Below are positions 6,377 through 13,578 of a DNA stretch of 24,428 nucleotides, one piece after another. The DNA lies in the IMG/VR virus record IMGVR_UViG_3300042549_003051, positions 1 to 24,428 of that record; one strand, 5' to 3'. How positions within the stretch are numbered: position 1 is the stretch's first letter; every line of letters starts with the position of its first letter. Under the pieces are notes generated by a model that did no database searches, was not told where the DNA came from, and worked only from the letters and a program-made list of their open reading frames with translations. The stretch comes from a virus. The translations under genes and the position numbers were made by a program.

Positions 6377-6657
6377 TTCTTGCCTCTAGCTCTTTTGTCT
6401 CCAGGTTGGTCTGACTTTGAGCCACGGTTAGCTGACTGAGACTTAACCTTTAAGCCTGACTTGGTATGAGACATGTCTTTCTTGTCTCCGTTACCATAGG
6501 TGCCGGCTTTTCTATTGGCTTTATTAAGTTCTGTACGCTTTTCTACCTGCTCTTTCTTTTTATTGAAAGCCTTGTCGTAGTCAGCCTTTTTCTTTTTAGC
6601 TTCAGGGTTCTTGTCGTAGAACTCTTGTGTTTTACCTTTCATATTATAATTTTTCAA
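6373..6657 (-). CDS. Conserved basic phage protein (94 aa)
   Basis: 94 aa, extremely charged and predicted disordered: KNPEAKKKKADYDKAFNKKK, ELNKANRKAGTYGNGDKKDM, then NRGSKSDQPGDKRARGKK. The blocks ELNKANRK.GTYGNGDGKD and NRGSKSD.PGD+RARG recur in small proteins of many phages as far as recalled, where no function is assigned. The high Lys/Arg content suggests nucleic-acid binding. It overlaps the genes on both sides (4 nt and 14 nt), so it is part of the same translation-coupled run. Confidence 0.65.
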   Translation of the reverse strand: MKNYNMKGKTQEFYDKNPEAKKKKADYDKAFNKKKEQVEKRTELNKANRKAGTYGNGDKKDMSHTKSGLKVKSQSANRGSKSDQPGDKRARGKK

Positions 6658-7045
6658 TTTCGGTTTTCAAATAAGATAAGATACTCCTAAGTATCTCTAC
6701 CTGATAGTGCATCTCTTTGATTAACAGTTCCATTACTTCGTCATAGAAAAGCACATCTCCCATCTCTGCATTGAGTATATACTTCTTCTCGTTTGCATTC
6801 TTACCACTCTCTTGGTCTAACAAAGGTAGCTTTTGTAGTGCATATTTGTTACATAAATATGTCAAAGATGCTTTTGTATGGGCAGCTAGAGCCTGAACGG
6901 ACTGAATACTCTCCATTTGTCTTAGTACAGCCGCAGGATTATCCATATCCACTTTATTGGATAATACCTTACGAACAGCTTCGTAGTTATTAACAGTTGA
7001 TTCAAACTTTCTGTTAAGTACGTCGTCTTTAAAAATCTCTCTCAT
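6644..7045 (-). CDS. Hypothetical helical protein (133 aa)
   Basis: 133 aa, almost entirely helix-forming, with no Cys cluster or TM segment. It starts MREIFKDDVLNRKFESTVNN and contains AAVLRQMESIQSVQALAAHT and a C-terminal helix YQVEILRSILSYLKTEIEKL. It overlaps the NinG-like gene by 4 nt and the small basic protein by 14 nt. This tight coupling suggests an accessory protein to recombination functions. No family recognised. Confidence 0.6.
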   Translation of the reverse strand: MREIFKDDVLNRKFESTVNNYEAVRKVLSNKVDMDNPAAVLRQMESIQSVQALAAHTKASLTYLCNKYALQKLPLLDQESGKNANEKKYILNAEMGDVLFYDEVMELLIKEMHYQVEILRSILSYLKTEIEKL

Positions 7046-7566
7046 TTGTTAAATTTTGTTTTAATTAGGTTTAATTTATATCTATACTCATGAATCATTT
7101 CTTTCAAGTCTTCTACACTAGGCTTATAAATAGACCTAGCTTGCTCCTCTAGATACTCAACGATTCCAGGTTGTTCTTCTTCGAGTTTAACTCTGTACAC
7201 ATGAATGTTTCCTGAAAGAAAACAGTTATCGTATTCGGATTGAGGTCTACAATTTTGAGGCAGCCATCTTGTTGCTAAGTGTTTTCTACTTATGAAGTGT
7301 CCGCATTGAGCATCTTGCCACCTCATTAGCTTACCTGAAGTATAACACTCAACCATACCATCGCTGTTAGCGTACTTGCATCTTATGTACTGACTAAATA
7401 CAGAATCTAAATCCTCTATGAGATTAGAGGAGCTTGTTTGAGTTTCTTTTTTGCTAACCTTTGGCGTTTTGTTTATGTACGCACAACGCTTGCACATCTT
7501 TTTAGAGAAGTAATAATCTAATGACCCACACGATACGCATATCTTTTTCTTAGGAGTTATACTCAT
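7042..7566 (-). CDS. NinG/Rap-like recombination protein with altered zinc ligands
   Basis: 174 aa. An N-terminal zinc-finger pair is intact (C10-x2-C13 and C25-x2-C28). The NinG-like core follows: LDSVFSQYIRCKYANSDGMV (53-72), GKLMRW, QCGHFISRKHLATRW (87-101), NCRPQ (105-109). Lambda NinG (Rap) stimulates RecBCD-independent recombination and has Holliday-junction-related nuclease activity. In typical members the core has C-x-TCG and QC-x2-CN; here Cys is Ser at 77 and 110, and Asp is at 113, so the second metal site is mostly lost. Placement between nuclease genes with 4-nt overlaps on both sides fits a recombination role. Activity is uncertain. Confidence 0.75.
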   Translation of the reverse strand: MSITPKKKICVSCGSLDYYFSKKMCKRCAYINKTPKVSKKETQTSSSNLIEDLDSVFSQYIRCKYANSDGMVECYTSGKLMRWQDAQCGHFISRKHLATRWLPQNCRPQSEYDNCFLSGNIHVYRVKLEEEQPGIVEYLEEQARSIYKPSVEDLKEMIHEYRYKLNLIKTKFNK

Positions 7567-7925
7567 AGTTTAAAAAATTCTATTATAGGAACTAGAAAAC
7601 CTTTAGACGTATCATTATCTCCTCCATTCATTAAATATCTTCCTTCCTTATGAAACTGTCTTAGTTTGTCTTTAAGGATATTAACATCTAGTATAATGGC
7701 TGATTTGGATTCATCTATGATGTATATCCAATAATGAGCATCAGATGTAGATATTCCCGAAGGCTTACCCCTTGACTCGTATTCTATAAATACGTTGCCT
7801 GTCTTGTGTGCTATCCTGTCGGTCTTTACTTCTACCTTCTTACCATTAGTAAATATATTATTTACCCAATCTTCTCCAACAGTTCCAAAGTCTATGTCGT
7901 GTGTAAAGCTAGATGAGTATTTCAT
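7563..7925 (-). CDS. PD-(D/E)XK nuclease-like protein (120 aa)
   Basis: 120 aa. FTHDIDFGTVGEDWVNNIF (7-25) supplies a helix with Glu18, followed by KKVEVKTDR (29-37), which looks like the E-x-K core with a preceding strand, then NVFIEYESRGKPSGIS (44-59) with Glu48 and Glu50. This order is known from small phage proteins with a restriction-endonuclease-like fold; the C-terminal half is less diagnostic. It overlaps genes on both sides by 4 nt. Likely DNA end-processing or structure-specific cleavage; the exact substrate is not evident. Confidence 0.65.
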   Translation of the reverse strand: MKYSSSFTHDIDFGTVGEDWVNNIFTNGKKVEVKTDRIAHKTGNVFIEYESRGKPSGISTSDAHYWIYIIDESKSAIILDVNILKDKLRQFHKEGRYLMNGGDNDTSKGFLVPIIEFFKL

Positions 7926-8176
7926 TTCTGTTCTTTTAAATACTTCTCGTAATCAATATGCCTTATTGCGTAAGGCTTACCATTCCTATCTGTTATCTTG
8001 CCATTACCTCTTAGTTTTGAATAAGAGAATTTTCCTTGACTTGCTCCTAGGAACTTTAAGCAATCAGTTACTCTCTTAAATACTATTTTATTCTTTGCTC
8101 TCTCCTCTATTGGAAGTGTTAAATCATATAAAGCAATGGGCGTGCTCTCAAAAATATTTTCAATACTTACCTTCAT
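7922..8176 (-). CDS. Small hypothetical phage protein (84 aa)
   Basis: 84 aa, basic. It contains RVTDCLKFLGASQGKFSYSK (35-54) followed by ITDRNGKPYAIRHI (61-74). The C-terminal pattern, a short helix then a basic beta-type segment, is reminiscent of NUMOD-like DNA-binding helices found near phage nucleases, but this is weak. It starts 2 bp after the primase-helicase stop and overlaps the next gene by 4 nt, so it belongs to the replication/recombination transcript. Confidence 0.55.
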   Translation of the reverse strand: MKVSIENIFESTPIALYDLTLPIEERAKNKIVFKRVTDCLKFLGASQGKFSYSKLRGNGKITDRNGKPYAIRHIDYEKYLKEQK

Positions 8177-8178
8177 AC

Positions 8179-9981
8179 TTAGAACGGAATATTTTTTGAT
8201 GTTGGTTTAGGAATTCTTTTAATAGGCGTGTCTCCATACAAGTCAACGAACTCAACTCCACCTCTTAACTTTAAGATGATAGGATTCTTCGACTGCGTAG
8301 GATTACCGCCAGTGTCTTTGTTTCTAATCTTGTGAACATAGATTTCCGTGTTCATCCACGTGGCTGCATCATATATATTTCTATGAATAGTTATAAAGTT
8401 GTCCGTCTTATTCATTAAGACAGAACCACCCTCAGCATCTGCTGCCCTTGGTGGAAGTTGGTTACCATCTTTGTCAACAGTCCTTTGTGCATTAGTATTA
8501 GTATGAACAGATAGGAATGTGCTGATGTTATGCTTCTTAGTGAATAATAATATTTCAGAGTACGCTCTAACATTGTAATCATATTGTGTTGCTCTACCTA
8601 ACTCCATACTTAGTGAGTTGTATGGGTCTATGAGCAATCCTTTTATTGAACGATATTTAGCTGTGGTTATGACGTTATTTAAAATGTCTTTATATGTTAC
8701 CATATCTAGATTATTCATAATAAAAAATCTATCATTTACCCACTTCATTGCGACTTCAAAAATATCTTGAGGCACATCTTTAATCTTATATCCTGTATAG
8801 TATTCTATCAGTCTCATTTTTATTGATGCCGTCTTGTTCTCTCCTGAGAATATAAACCAACCCCAATCGTATTTGTGTGCAGCAAGAAATGCCAACCATA
8901 AGTTGATAGTTGTCTTGCCGGTGTTAGCGTGAGAAAGTATTCCATAGAACTCTCCTTCTTTTAAAAGTAAGTGTTCATCTAGGTCTTTATATCCATAAGG
9001 CATACCCATAGGAATCATGCCATGCTTAAACTTGTAGATGTAATCTTCATCGGCTATGTTATCAGAAAGAAACGACAACTCCTGGTCTATAATTCCTAGG
9101 TCATGCTCTACATTTAACAGTTCAGAATTAACCTCTGTTAAAGGTCTTGTCATACCAAATCTTAAACCATCTTCGATAGTTTTCTTTGCTAACGATATGT
9201 CGTCTACATTTCTTTTTGAAATCTCGTGTATCAATGTTTCCCTAGCCACATCATACTCCATTATTCCGGCAGAAACATATCCACCCATAAGATTAGAAGC
9301 TGACAATAAAACTTTATGCTTTTCTCCGTCAGGAGCCTTCCTAATCATACGAGCAGCTACATCTAGCTTTCTATAATCAGTAGATATTTGCGATAGGTTT
9401 ATTGCATCTCCAAAAGAAATAGTTTCCTCTTGTTCTAGTTCGTAAAAAGGAACAGCAATCTCATTGATATAAATATCAGGGTCATACGATAGGAATAATA
9501 TACGACTCTCGTTTTGTGCAGTAGTATCTAGAAACGGAAACTTCTTGCATAGTGCTCTATAATGCTCTCTATGTTTGTTGCCGTCAGATATTCTAACAAG
9601 CCCATGAAGACCTCTACCTGATGATGATGTCCACAATGCGTATACGTAAGGCTCATGCATCAATGATTCTTTTAGCTCTTCTACATTATCTATAGAATCA
9701 ACATCAATAGGAACTAATAAACTGTGTTTTGTAAGTGACCTATCATTTCTATACGACTCTCTTCCAGAATCAGCTATAGGCCTTCTAAACTCTCCTGAAA
9801 AGCATACGCATGGCAACTCCTTCTTGAGTTCCGTTCTTTCAGATTTGTCTTCTGAGTTTCTAATTTTATTTATAAGTTCTAGATTCTTGCCACCTGTCTT
9901 GATGGAATGCAATACGTTATCCACGGATGTGTAAATTGGATTACCTACATCCGAGTAATGTTTAAATACTGTGACGTTCAT
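8179..9981 (-). CDS. Primase-helicase: prim-pol-like N-terminus plus DnaB-type helicase
   Basis: 600 aa. The N-terminal part (about 60-180) has features of VirE-N/BT4734-type prim-pol domains: LLVPIDVD (88-95), a D-x-D like metal motif; SSSGRGLHGLV (119-129) with His126; and SRILFLSYDPDI (159-170). The C-terminal part (about 320-590) is a DnaB/RecA-like helicase: Walker A SHANTGKT (350-357), SGEN (379-382), Walker B GLLIDPYN (448-455), SVHTN (491-495). In DnaB the first Walker A residue is usually Gly or Ala; it is Ser here. It should unwind the phage fork and lay down primers, as fused primase-helicases do. It is followed by the nuclease cluster and preceded by a tRNA-like element and an SSB-like gene. 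Confidence 0.82.
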   Translation of the reverse strand: MNVTVFKHYSDVGNPIYTSVDNVLHSIKTGGKNLELINKIRNSEDKSERTELKKELPCVCFSGEFRRPIADSGRESYRNDRSLTKHSLLVPIDVDSIDNVEELKESLMHEPYVYALWTSSSGRGLHGLVRISDGNKHREHYRALCKKFPFLDTTAQNESRILFLSYDPDIYINEIAVPFYELEQEETISFGDAINLSQISTDYRKLDVAARMIRKAPDGEKHKVLLSASNLMGGYVSAGIMEYDVARETLIHEISKRNVDDISLAKKTIEDGLRFGMTRPLTEVNSELLNVEHDLGIIDQELSFLSDNIADEDYIYKFKHGMIPMGMPYGYKDLDEHLLLKEGEFYGILSHANTGKTTINLWLAFLAAHKYDWGWFIFSGENKTASIKMRLIEYYTGYKIKDVPQDIFEVAMKWVNDRFFIMNNLDMVTYKDILNNVITTAKYRSIKGLLIDPYNSLSMELGRATQYDYNVRAYSEILLFTKKHNISTFLSVHTNTNAQRTVDKDGNQLPPRAADAEGGSVLMNKTDNFITIHRNIYDAATWMNTEIYVHKIRNKDTGGNPTQSKNPIILKLRGGVEFVDLYGDTPIKRIPKPTSKNIPF

Positions 9982-9996
9982 AGCTTAAAGTTGAGA

Positions 9997-10065
9997 GAAT
10001 CCGGTATTGGAATCGAACCAATATCTTATCCGTACGAATAGTTTTACCATTAAACTAACCGGATT
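9997..10065 (-). tRNA. tRNA-like element lacking a normal anticodon loop
   Basis: Minus strand, 69 nt including the discriminator. The acceptor stem is a perfect 7 bp (AATCCGG/CCGGATT). The D arm is AGTT-loop-AACT with the GG of a normal D loop (AATGGTAA). The T arm is perfect: ATTGG, loop TTCGATT, CCAAT. Between D and T arms only 17 nt remain instead of about 23. They can form ATTCG/CGGAT with a 2-nt turn, so no 7-nt anticodon loop and no readable anticodon exist. The discriminator would be C and no CCA is encoded. Either a decayed tRNA gene or a tRNA mimic; it lies upstream of the primase-helicase gene in the same direction. Confidence 0.6.
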
Positions 10066-10070
10066 ACCAA

Positions 10071-10144
10071 CTAGATGCAGTTCCCATTAAATAACTCGCG
10101 ATTAATAATTTAATTAATTTAGATTGATTATTTACTGCAACTAG
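10071..10144. repeat. Nested inverted repeat in AT-rich intergenic DNA
   Basis: Outer arms 10071-10081 (CTAGATGCAGT) and 10134-10144 (ACTGCAACTAG) pair with one mismatch in 11 bp. A second 7-bp pair lies inside (TTATTTA/TAAATAA type), and the centre is nearly pure A/T with AATTAATT palindromes. It sits between the SSB-like gene and the tRNA-like element. It could be a structured leader for the primase-helicase RNA, an RNA-processing site, or a DNA element for replication. No T-arm motif is present, so it is not a second tRNA. Confidence 0.55.
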
Positions 10145-10157
10145 TGTGGTCTTTTTT

Positions 10158-10427
10158 CTAGAATGGTAGGTCGTCATCTGCTTCCTTAACAGGAACTCTT
10201 TCTTGAGTTGCAGACTTTGTTGGAACCCATGTATCTTGAACAGCGAACATATTAGAGCCGAACTTATCCGGACTCTTTCTATTCTTTAATTCAACTTTTA
10301 CAGAGCCCTTCTCATCTTGAAGCTTAGTTAACTCTTCGGTTAACAACTTAACATCAATAAGGAACTTAACGCCATACTGACTAGACTTGGCAAACTTGAT
10401 GCCATTTAGGTAATTGGTTTGTGACAT
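10158..10427 (-). CDS. SSB-like protein with acidic DDDLPF tail
   Basis: 89 aa. The C-terminus ADDDLPF matches the acidic tip by which single-stranded DNA-binding proteins recruit partner enzymes. The preceding part is beta-rich (QYGVKFLIDVKLL, SVKVELKNRKSPDKFGSNMF, VQDTWVPTK), suggesting a compact OB-like fold, but it is shorter than a typical bacterial SSB (about 110 residues plus tail) and has no recognisable SSB signature. It lies just upstream of the primase-helicase in the same direction. Likely covers ssDNA at the phage fork; function inferred from tail and context. Confidence 0.6.
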   Translation of the reverse strand: MSQTNYLNGIKFAKSSQYGVKFLIDVKLLTEELTKLQDEKGSVKVELKNRKSPDKFGSNMFAVQDTWVPTKSATQERVPVKEADDDLPF

Positions 10428-10438
10428 TTGCTTTTGGT

Positions 10439-10675
10439 TTACTTTTTTGTTACATTGATTTGAATATCGTATCCTAGTTGGTCGAATACATCTAGTACAG
10501 CCCCTATAGATACTGTTCTTGGTTTACCCTTCACATCTTTATATTTCCCTGAATAGTTGGCAAAGAACCAGTAGAAGTGCGACTTATGGTTTTTAGGTAT
10601 TTCTTCTAACTGCTCTGCTAAACTTGGGAATGATTTTTGTAATTTGCTTTTGTTTATATACTTGAGGCGACTCAT
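10439..10675 (-). CDS. Hypothetical basic protein (78 aa)
   Basis: 78 aa, basic. N-terminal helix (KYINKSKLQKSFPSLAEQLE), a central aromatic stretch (HFYWFFANYSGKY), and a C-terminal segment TVSIGAVLDVFDQLGYDIQI that could be a helix in a winged or HTH-like fold. It overlaps the upstream gene by 4 nt and sits before the SSB-like gene. DNA binding is possible but not demonstrated by any motif. Confidence 0.5.
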   Translation of the reverse strand: MSRLKYINKSKLQKSFPSLAEQLEEIPKNHKSHFYWFFANYSGKYKDVKGKPRTVSIGAVLDVFDQLGYDIQINVTKK

Positions 10676-11007
10676 TTAACCCTCCTTACGTGCTTTACTT
10701 TACCAAACACTATTTTTACATCATACACAAATGGTTCATTATTATGGAAAGTATACATTCTAATATCCTTATCCCCGTTGTATCTTTTAGTACCTAAAGG
10801 AATAGCCTCCATCTTCTTAGAAAAGAGGCCATCCTCGTCGGTATTATCTACTAATTGGAACTCATAATCTTCGTATGTTACATTGCTATCTCTCACGGTA
10901 AACTCTAGCCATTCTCTGTCTAGGTCGTGAGTTTGGAATATCAGGCCTCTTTGAGTTGTCTCAGGAAGCTCATCCATCCATTTTATTATGTCGAATCTTT
11001 TTGACAT
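10672..11007 (-). CDS. Hypothetical protein (111 aa)
   Basis: 111 aa, soluble, mixed alpha/beta, starting MSKRFDIIKWMDELPETTQR. The opening helix with W and ELP-E is faintly like the N-termini of the genes at 16615 and 21775, but too short to group them. The C-terminus is basic and beta-rich (YDVKIVFGKVKHVRRVK). The gene has its own -7 box upstream (11023-11030) and leads the run SSB-like/primase-helicase. Function unknown. Confidence 0.5.
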   Translation of the reverse strand: MSKRFDIIKWMDELPETTQRGLIFQTHDLDREWLEFTVRDSNVTYEDYEFQLVDNTDEDGLFSKKMEAIPLGTKRYNGDKDIRMYTFHNNEPFVYDVKIVFGKVKHVRRVK

Positions 11008-11022
11008 TTAATATATTTATTG

Positions 11023-11030
11023 CAAATATA
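11023..11030 (-). promoter_or_regulatory. Minus-strand -7 element TATATTTG
   Basis: On the minus strand TATATTTG fits TAnnTTTG. Initiation would give a leader of about 10 nt before the ATG at 11007. The -33 partner is not clear: ATTG occurs about 13 bp upstream within ATTGCTA, which is also a half-site of the palindrome seen at 14115 and 19365. It would start the transcript for 11007 down through the SSB-like and primase-helicase genes. Confidence 0.5.
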
Positions 11031-11054
11031 CAATGTTTTTTAGCAATTTATCCA

Positions 11055-11828
11055 CTAGTTATTAACTTTTGTCATCCAACCTGGAAGAGACAAGGTATTT
11101 TCATTGTTTACCTTCCAATCTATGCCCACATTGAATCCGTCTGCTATCATACAGCCTAAGAAGTCATTGGCGGCCTTTTTGATGGCGTATTTGCCTAATT
11201 CGATAAACTCTTGGTCAGGAATCATGAATCCGAAATCAAATACAGAACCTGTCTGAATAATTAAATACAAGCATCTCTTTCCTGTTACTTCACTATATAG
11301 ACCTGCTTGCCAATGATACTTAAGGTCTGAAAATCTCTTTTGTAAGTTGCTATAAGAAGCATCATCAATAGTCTTTACCTCTAAGAAGAAATCATCCGCC
11401 TCTCCGTCAATATAACCCGTAAACGGAAGTCCTGATAATTCGTACTCAAACTTTCTTTCCTTATGGGTTAGCTTAGAAATAATGTCAGTAAATTCAGTTG
11501 ATTGATTCATTACATCAATCATTGATTTTGCATTACTCCATTGAGCAGATGTTACAATCTCTTTGCCCTGAGAAATTTCTTCAGCCTCTTTCCATTTAGC
11601 CTTTCCTTCTGATGTTCTTCTATCTACATCTGGCATGGCAAAGAATCTAGATTCAACTGTATCAGGTTCTAAGATGTGAGCGTGCACTAGGCTGCCGAAT
11701 TTCATAGCATCTGATGGCTCTCTTTTAGAGTTGACATAATGGACATAGTGAGCAGGACTTTTGCTAAACTCTTTCATAGAAGAGAAGCTAAGTGGCCTAC
11801 TCTTTAAAAACTCTAAATCTACTTGCAT
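11055..11828 (-). CDS. RecE-like PD-(D/E)XK exonuclease
   Basis: 257 aa. It contains SFSSMKEFSKSPAHY (14-28), FGSLVHAHILEP (44-55) with the conserved His49, TGYIDGEADDFFLEVKT (137-153) with Asp141, Glu150 and Lys152 as the catalytic triad, and YHWQAGLYSEV (171-181), the QxxxY helix of this superfamily. This is the pattern of RecE C-terminal/exonuclease VIII-like (PF12684-type) nucleases, which resect 5' ends to expose 3' single strands. It overlaps the Rad52-type annealing gene by 10 nt, the usual exonuclease/annealase pair of phage recombination. Confidence 0.85.
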   Translation of the reverse strand: MQVDLEFLKSRPLSFSSMKEFSKSPAHYVHYVNSKREPSDAMKFGSLVHAHILEPDTVESRFFAMPDVDRRTSEGKAKWKEAEEISQGKEIVTSAQWSNAKSMIDVMNQSTEFTDIISKLTHKERKFEYELSGLPFTGYIDGEADDFFLEVKTIDDASYSNLQKRFSDLKYHWQAGLYSEVTGKRCLYLIIQTGSVFDFGFMIPDQEFIELGKYAIKKAANDFLGCMIADGFNVGIDWKVNNENTLSLPGWMTKVNN

Positions 11829-12409
11829 GATTCTAATTTTTTAGTTACGTATAATCTAAACTCTTTGTTACTCTTTACATCATCGTTCATATTTTTAGAT
11901 AGTGCTATAACCTCTTCTTTCGTTTTACATTTATCTATAGAAGACTTGATGTCATTAGTGAAAAGATTGTTAGAGTAATCTACAAGAGCTTTATCATGCT
12001 GCCCCTTGAATACGTCAATACCGATACCTATGTACGAAGCTATTTTAGTGATAGCATCAGTTGCTGCGCCTTTACTAGCGTCTCCGATATCATCATTAAC
12101 AGATGAAGCAACGCACTCGTAGTAGATTCCGTACTCTGCAACCTCAAATTTTGTTTTCATTAGTGCCGTGTATTCGGTACGTTCAGCACCTGCCTTTGTT
12201 ATCTTAATGTTCTTTACTAGGGCTAATGGATTGTCAATCAAGTCAGTTTTAATTGTCCAACCACCAATACCGAAAACATCATTAAATCTTTCTGTTACAT
12301 AGATAGCTTTAATAGTAGATAAGTTTTGCTTTGTTGGGTGTGGCATAACGGCTTCTTTGGGAAGCGGTTTTTTAATTAGAGCTATCTGCTCTTGGGATAA
12401 TGTTTTCAT
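11819..12409 (-). CDS. Rad52-family single-strand annealing protein
   Basis: 196 aa. The N-terminus LSQEQIALIKKPLPKEAV leads to STIKAIYVTERFNDVFGIGG (31-50) and the characteristic GDASKGAATDAITKIASYIG segment in the middle, which matches Rad52/22-type annealing proteins rather than RecT. It should anneal complementary single strands made by the adjacent exonuclease. The long start at 12409 overlaps the kinase gene by 38 nt; it is kept because the first 30 residues look like the family's usual N-terminus (next Met at residue 22). The C-terminal part is helical and variable, as in the family. Confidence 0.78.
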   Translation of the reverse strand: MKTLSQEQIALIKKPLPKEAVMPHPTKQNLSTIKAIYVTERFNDVFGIGGWTIKTDLIDNPLALVKNIKITKAGAERTEYTALMKTKFEVAEYGIYYECVASSVNDDIGDASKGAATDAITKIASYIGIGIDVFKGQHDKALVDYSNNLFTNDIKSSIDKCKTKEEVIALSKNMNDDVKSNKEFRLYVTKKLESCK

Positions 12410-13010
12410 TTTCTAGTATGTTTTTAACTTTTGTATATAAATCGTTTAGGTTTCCGTCATTGTTAATCACCGCATCGAAGTTCCATCTATCTAAATCAAC
12501 CTCAGACGGATGATTATTCACAGGGAATACTCCTGGCCTATTAACTCTAATTATAATTCCTCCTCTCTCCTTAATAGCTATGGCTTCATTATTGAATCTA
12601 CAGTCAGTTATAAGCCAATTAGGAACATCTTTAAACCATATCTTCATATTACCATCGTCTAGTATATCTATGCCTTGTTCGGTCTTATAATCGCACATGA
12701 GAGCATTTACCCAAGCGTTTCTATGTAAACCTATTCTAATAGCCTCAGTTCCTAGTATCTGAAGGAACTCTCTTACGCTCATTTGTGTATGGCTACCTCT
12801 TCTATTTGCCCACTCGTTACCGAGCATTGTATTCTTGAAGTCTTGGTCTTCAAAATTCTTTTCAGGTATCCCTGTTAAAATAGAAGCAACTGTTTTAAGT
12901 TTTCCTGCAAACTTTTTTACTTGCCAATCTTTATCAGGCTGAATCTTTTGTATCATGCTAGCAACCTCATCTTTACCTGAGCCAGCATATCCCGATATTC
13001 CATATATCAT
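12372..13010 (-). CDS. Deoxynucleoside monophosphate kinase
   Basis: 212 aa. P-loop GYAGSGKD at 7-14; then FAGKLKTVASILTG (34-47), a REFLQILGTEAIR segment (85-97) and WLITDCRFNNEA with a final IIRVNRP strand. This order fits the phage dNMP kinase family (T4 gp1-like), which phosphorylates dNMPs using ATP to feed replication. The protein is of usual length. It overlaps the annealing-protein gene by 38 nt at its 3' end and follows a small hypothetical gene by 18 bp. Confidence 0.85.
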   Translation of the reverse strand: MIYGISGYAGSGKDEVASMIQKIQPDKDWQVKKFAGKLKTVASILTGIPEKNFEDQDFKNTMLGNEWANRRGSHTQMSVREFLQILGTEAIRIGLHRNAWVNALMCDYKTEQGIDILDDGNMKIWFKDVPNWLITDCRFNNEAIAIKERGGIIIRVNRPGVFPVNNHPSEVDLDRWNFDAVINNDGNLNDLYTKVKNILENENIIPRADSSN

Positions 13011-13028
13011 TTTACTTTGTTTTAATTT

Positions 13029-13322
13029 TTAAATACTTTTTACAACAGTCTTCTCTACGAAATCCACCTTAACATCCATAAGTTCTGATAACATGATATA
13101 TAACTGAACAGCCTCTGCATATCCTAATAAAAGAAGTTTGCCATTGTCGTGCATCTTAATAGCATAACCATTTCCATTGTCGTCTACTGACATTATTCTT
13201 TTGTTTCTAGCGGTAGTTGTCCATAGTTTATCATCCGAAGTCCATAGTTCTCCTTCATCTGAAATATTAAACTCGTGCTCATACGAACCAGTTGATAAGT
13301 CTTTAATCATGATTTCTTTCAT
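13029..13322 (-). CDS. Hypothetical protein (97 aa)
   Basis: 97 aa, acidic. Beta-type N-terminal half (DLSTGSYEHEFNISDEGELW) and a helix near the C-terminus (EAVQLYIMLSELMDVKVDFV). No signal peptide, TM or metal cluster. It lies between the kinase and another small gene with short gaps (18 and 10 bp), consistent with one transcript. No family recognised. Confidence 0.55.
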   Translation of the reverse strand: MKEIMIKDLSTGSYEHEFNISDEGELWTSDDKLWTTTARNKRIMSVDDNGNGYAIKMHDNGKLLLLGYAEAVQLYIMLSELMDVKVDFVEKTVVKSI

Positions 13323-13332
13323 AGCTTATGTT

Positions 13333-13578
13333 TTATTTGTTTTCTAATATCTTTTTAACATCAATAAAGTGTTGAACTCTAGGTGTTATTCCTTCTTCGG
13401 TTAATTCATCTATAATGTTGTCAACCATTAGGATACTTGTGTCTTTAACAGCCCTATCTGAATGTATTTCAGGAACAAGATGCAGGTGTGTTGGAACGCA
13501 TGCCCATATACCTATTCTTACTATCTTGCTAACTTCCATCATAATGTTATTAGCTGTTTGTTCAGGTGTCGATATCAT
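13333..13578 (-). CDS. Hypothetical protein (81 aa)
   Basis: 81 aa. It begins with a helix (TPEQTANNIMMEVSKIV) and has the central segment WACVPTHLHLVPEIHS, with two His and one Cys that could bind metal but no defined motif. A C-terminal helix follows (ILMVDNIIDELTEEG). The start overlaps the DnaA-domain-like gene by 17 nt, so translation is probably coupled. Function unknown. Confidence 0.55.
   Translation of the reverse strand: MISTPEQTANNIMMEVSKIVRIGIWACVPTHLHLVPEIHSDRAVKDTSILMVDNIIDELTEEGITPRVQHFIDVKKILENK

Noticed and set aside
9056-9376. Rightward 106-aa frame within the primase-helicase gene
   Set aside because: Reverse-complement shadow of a clear helicase coding region.
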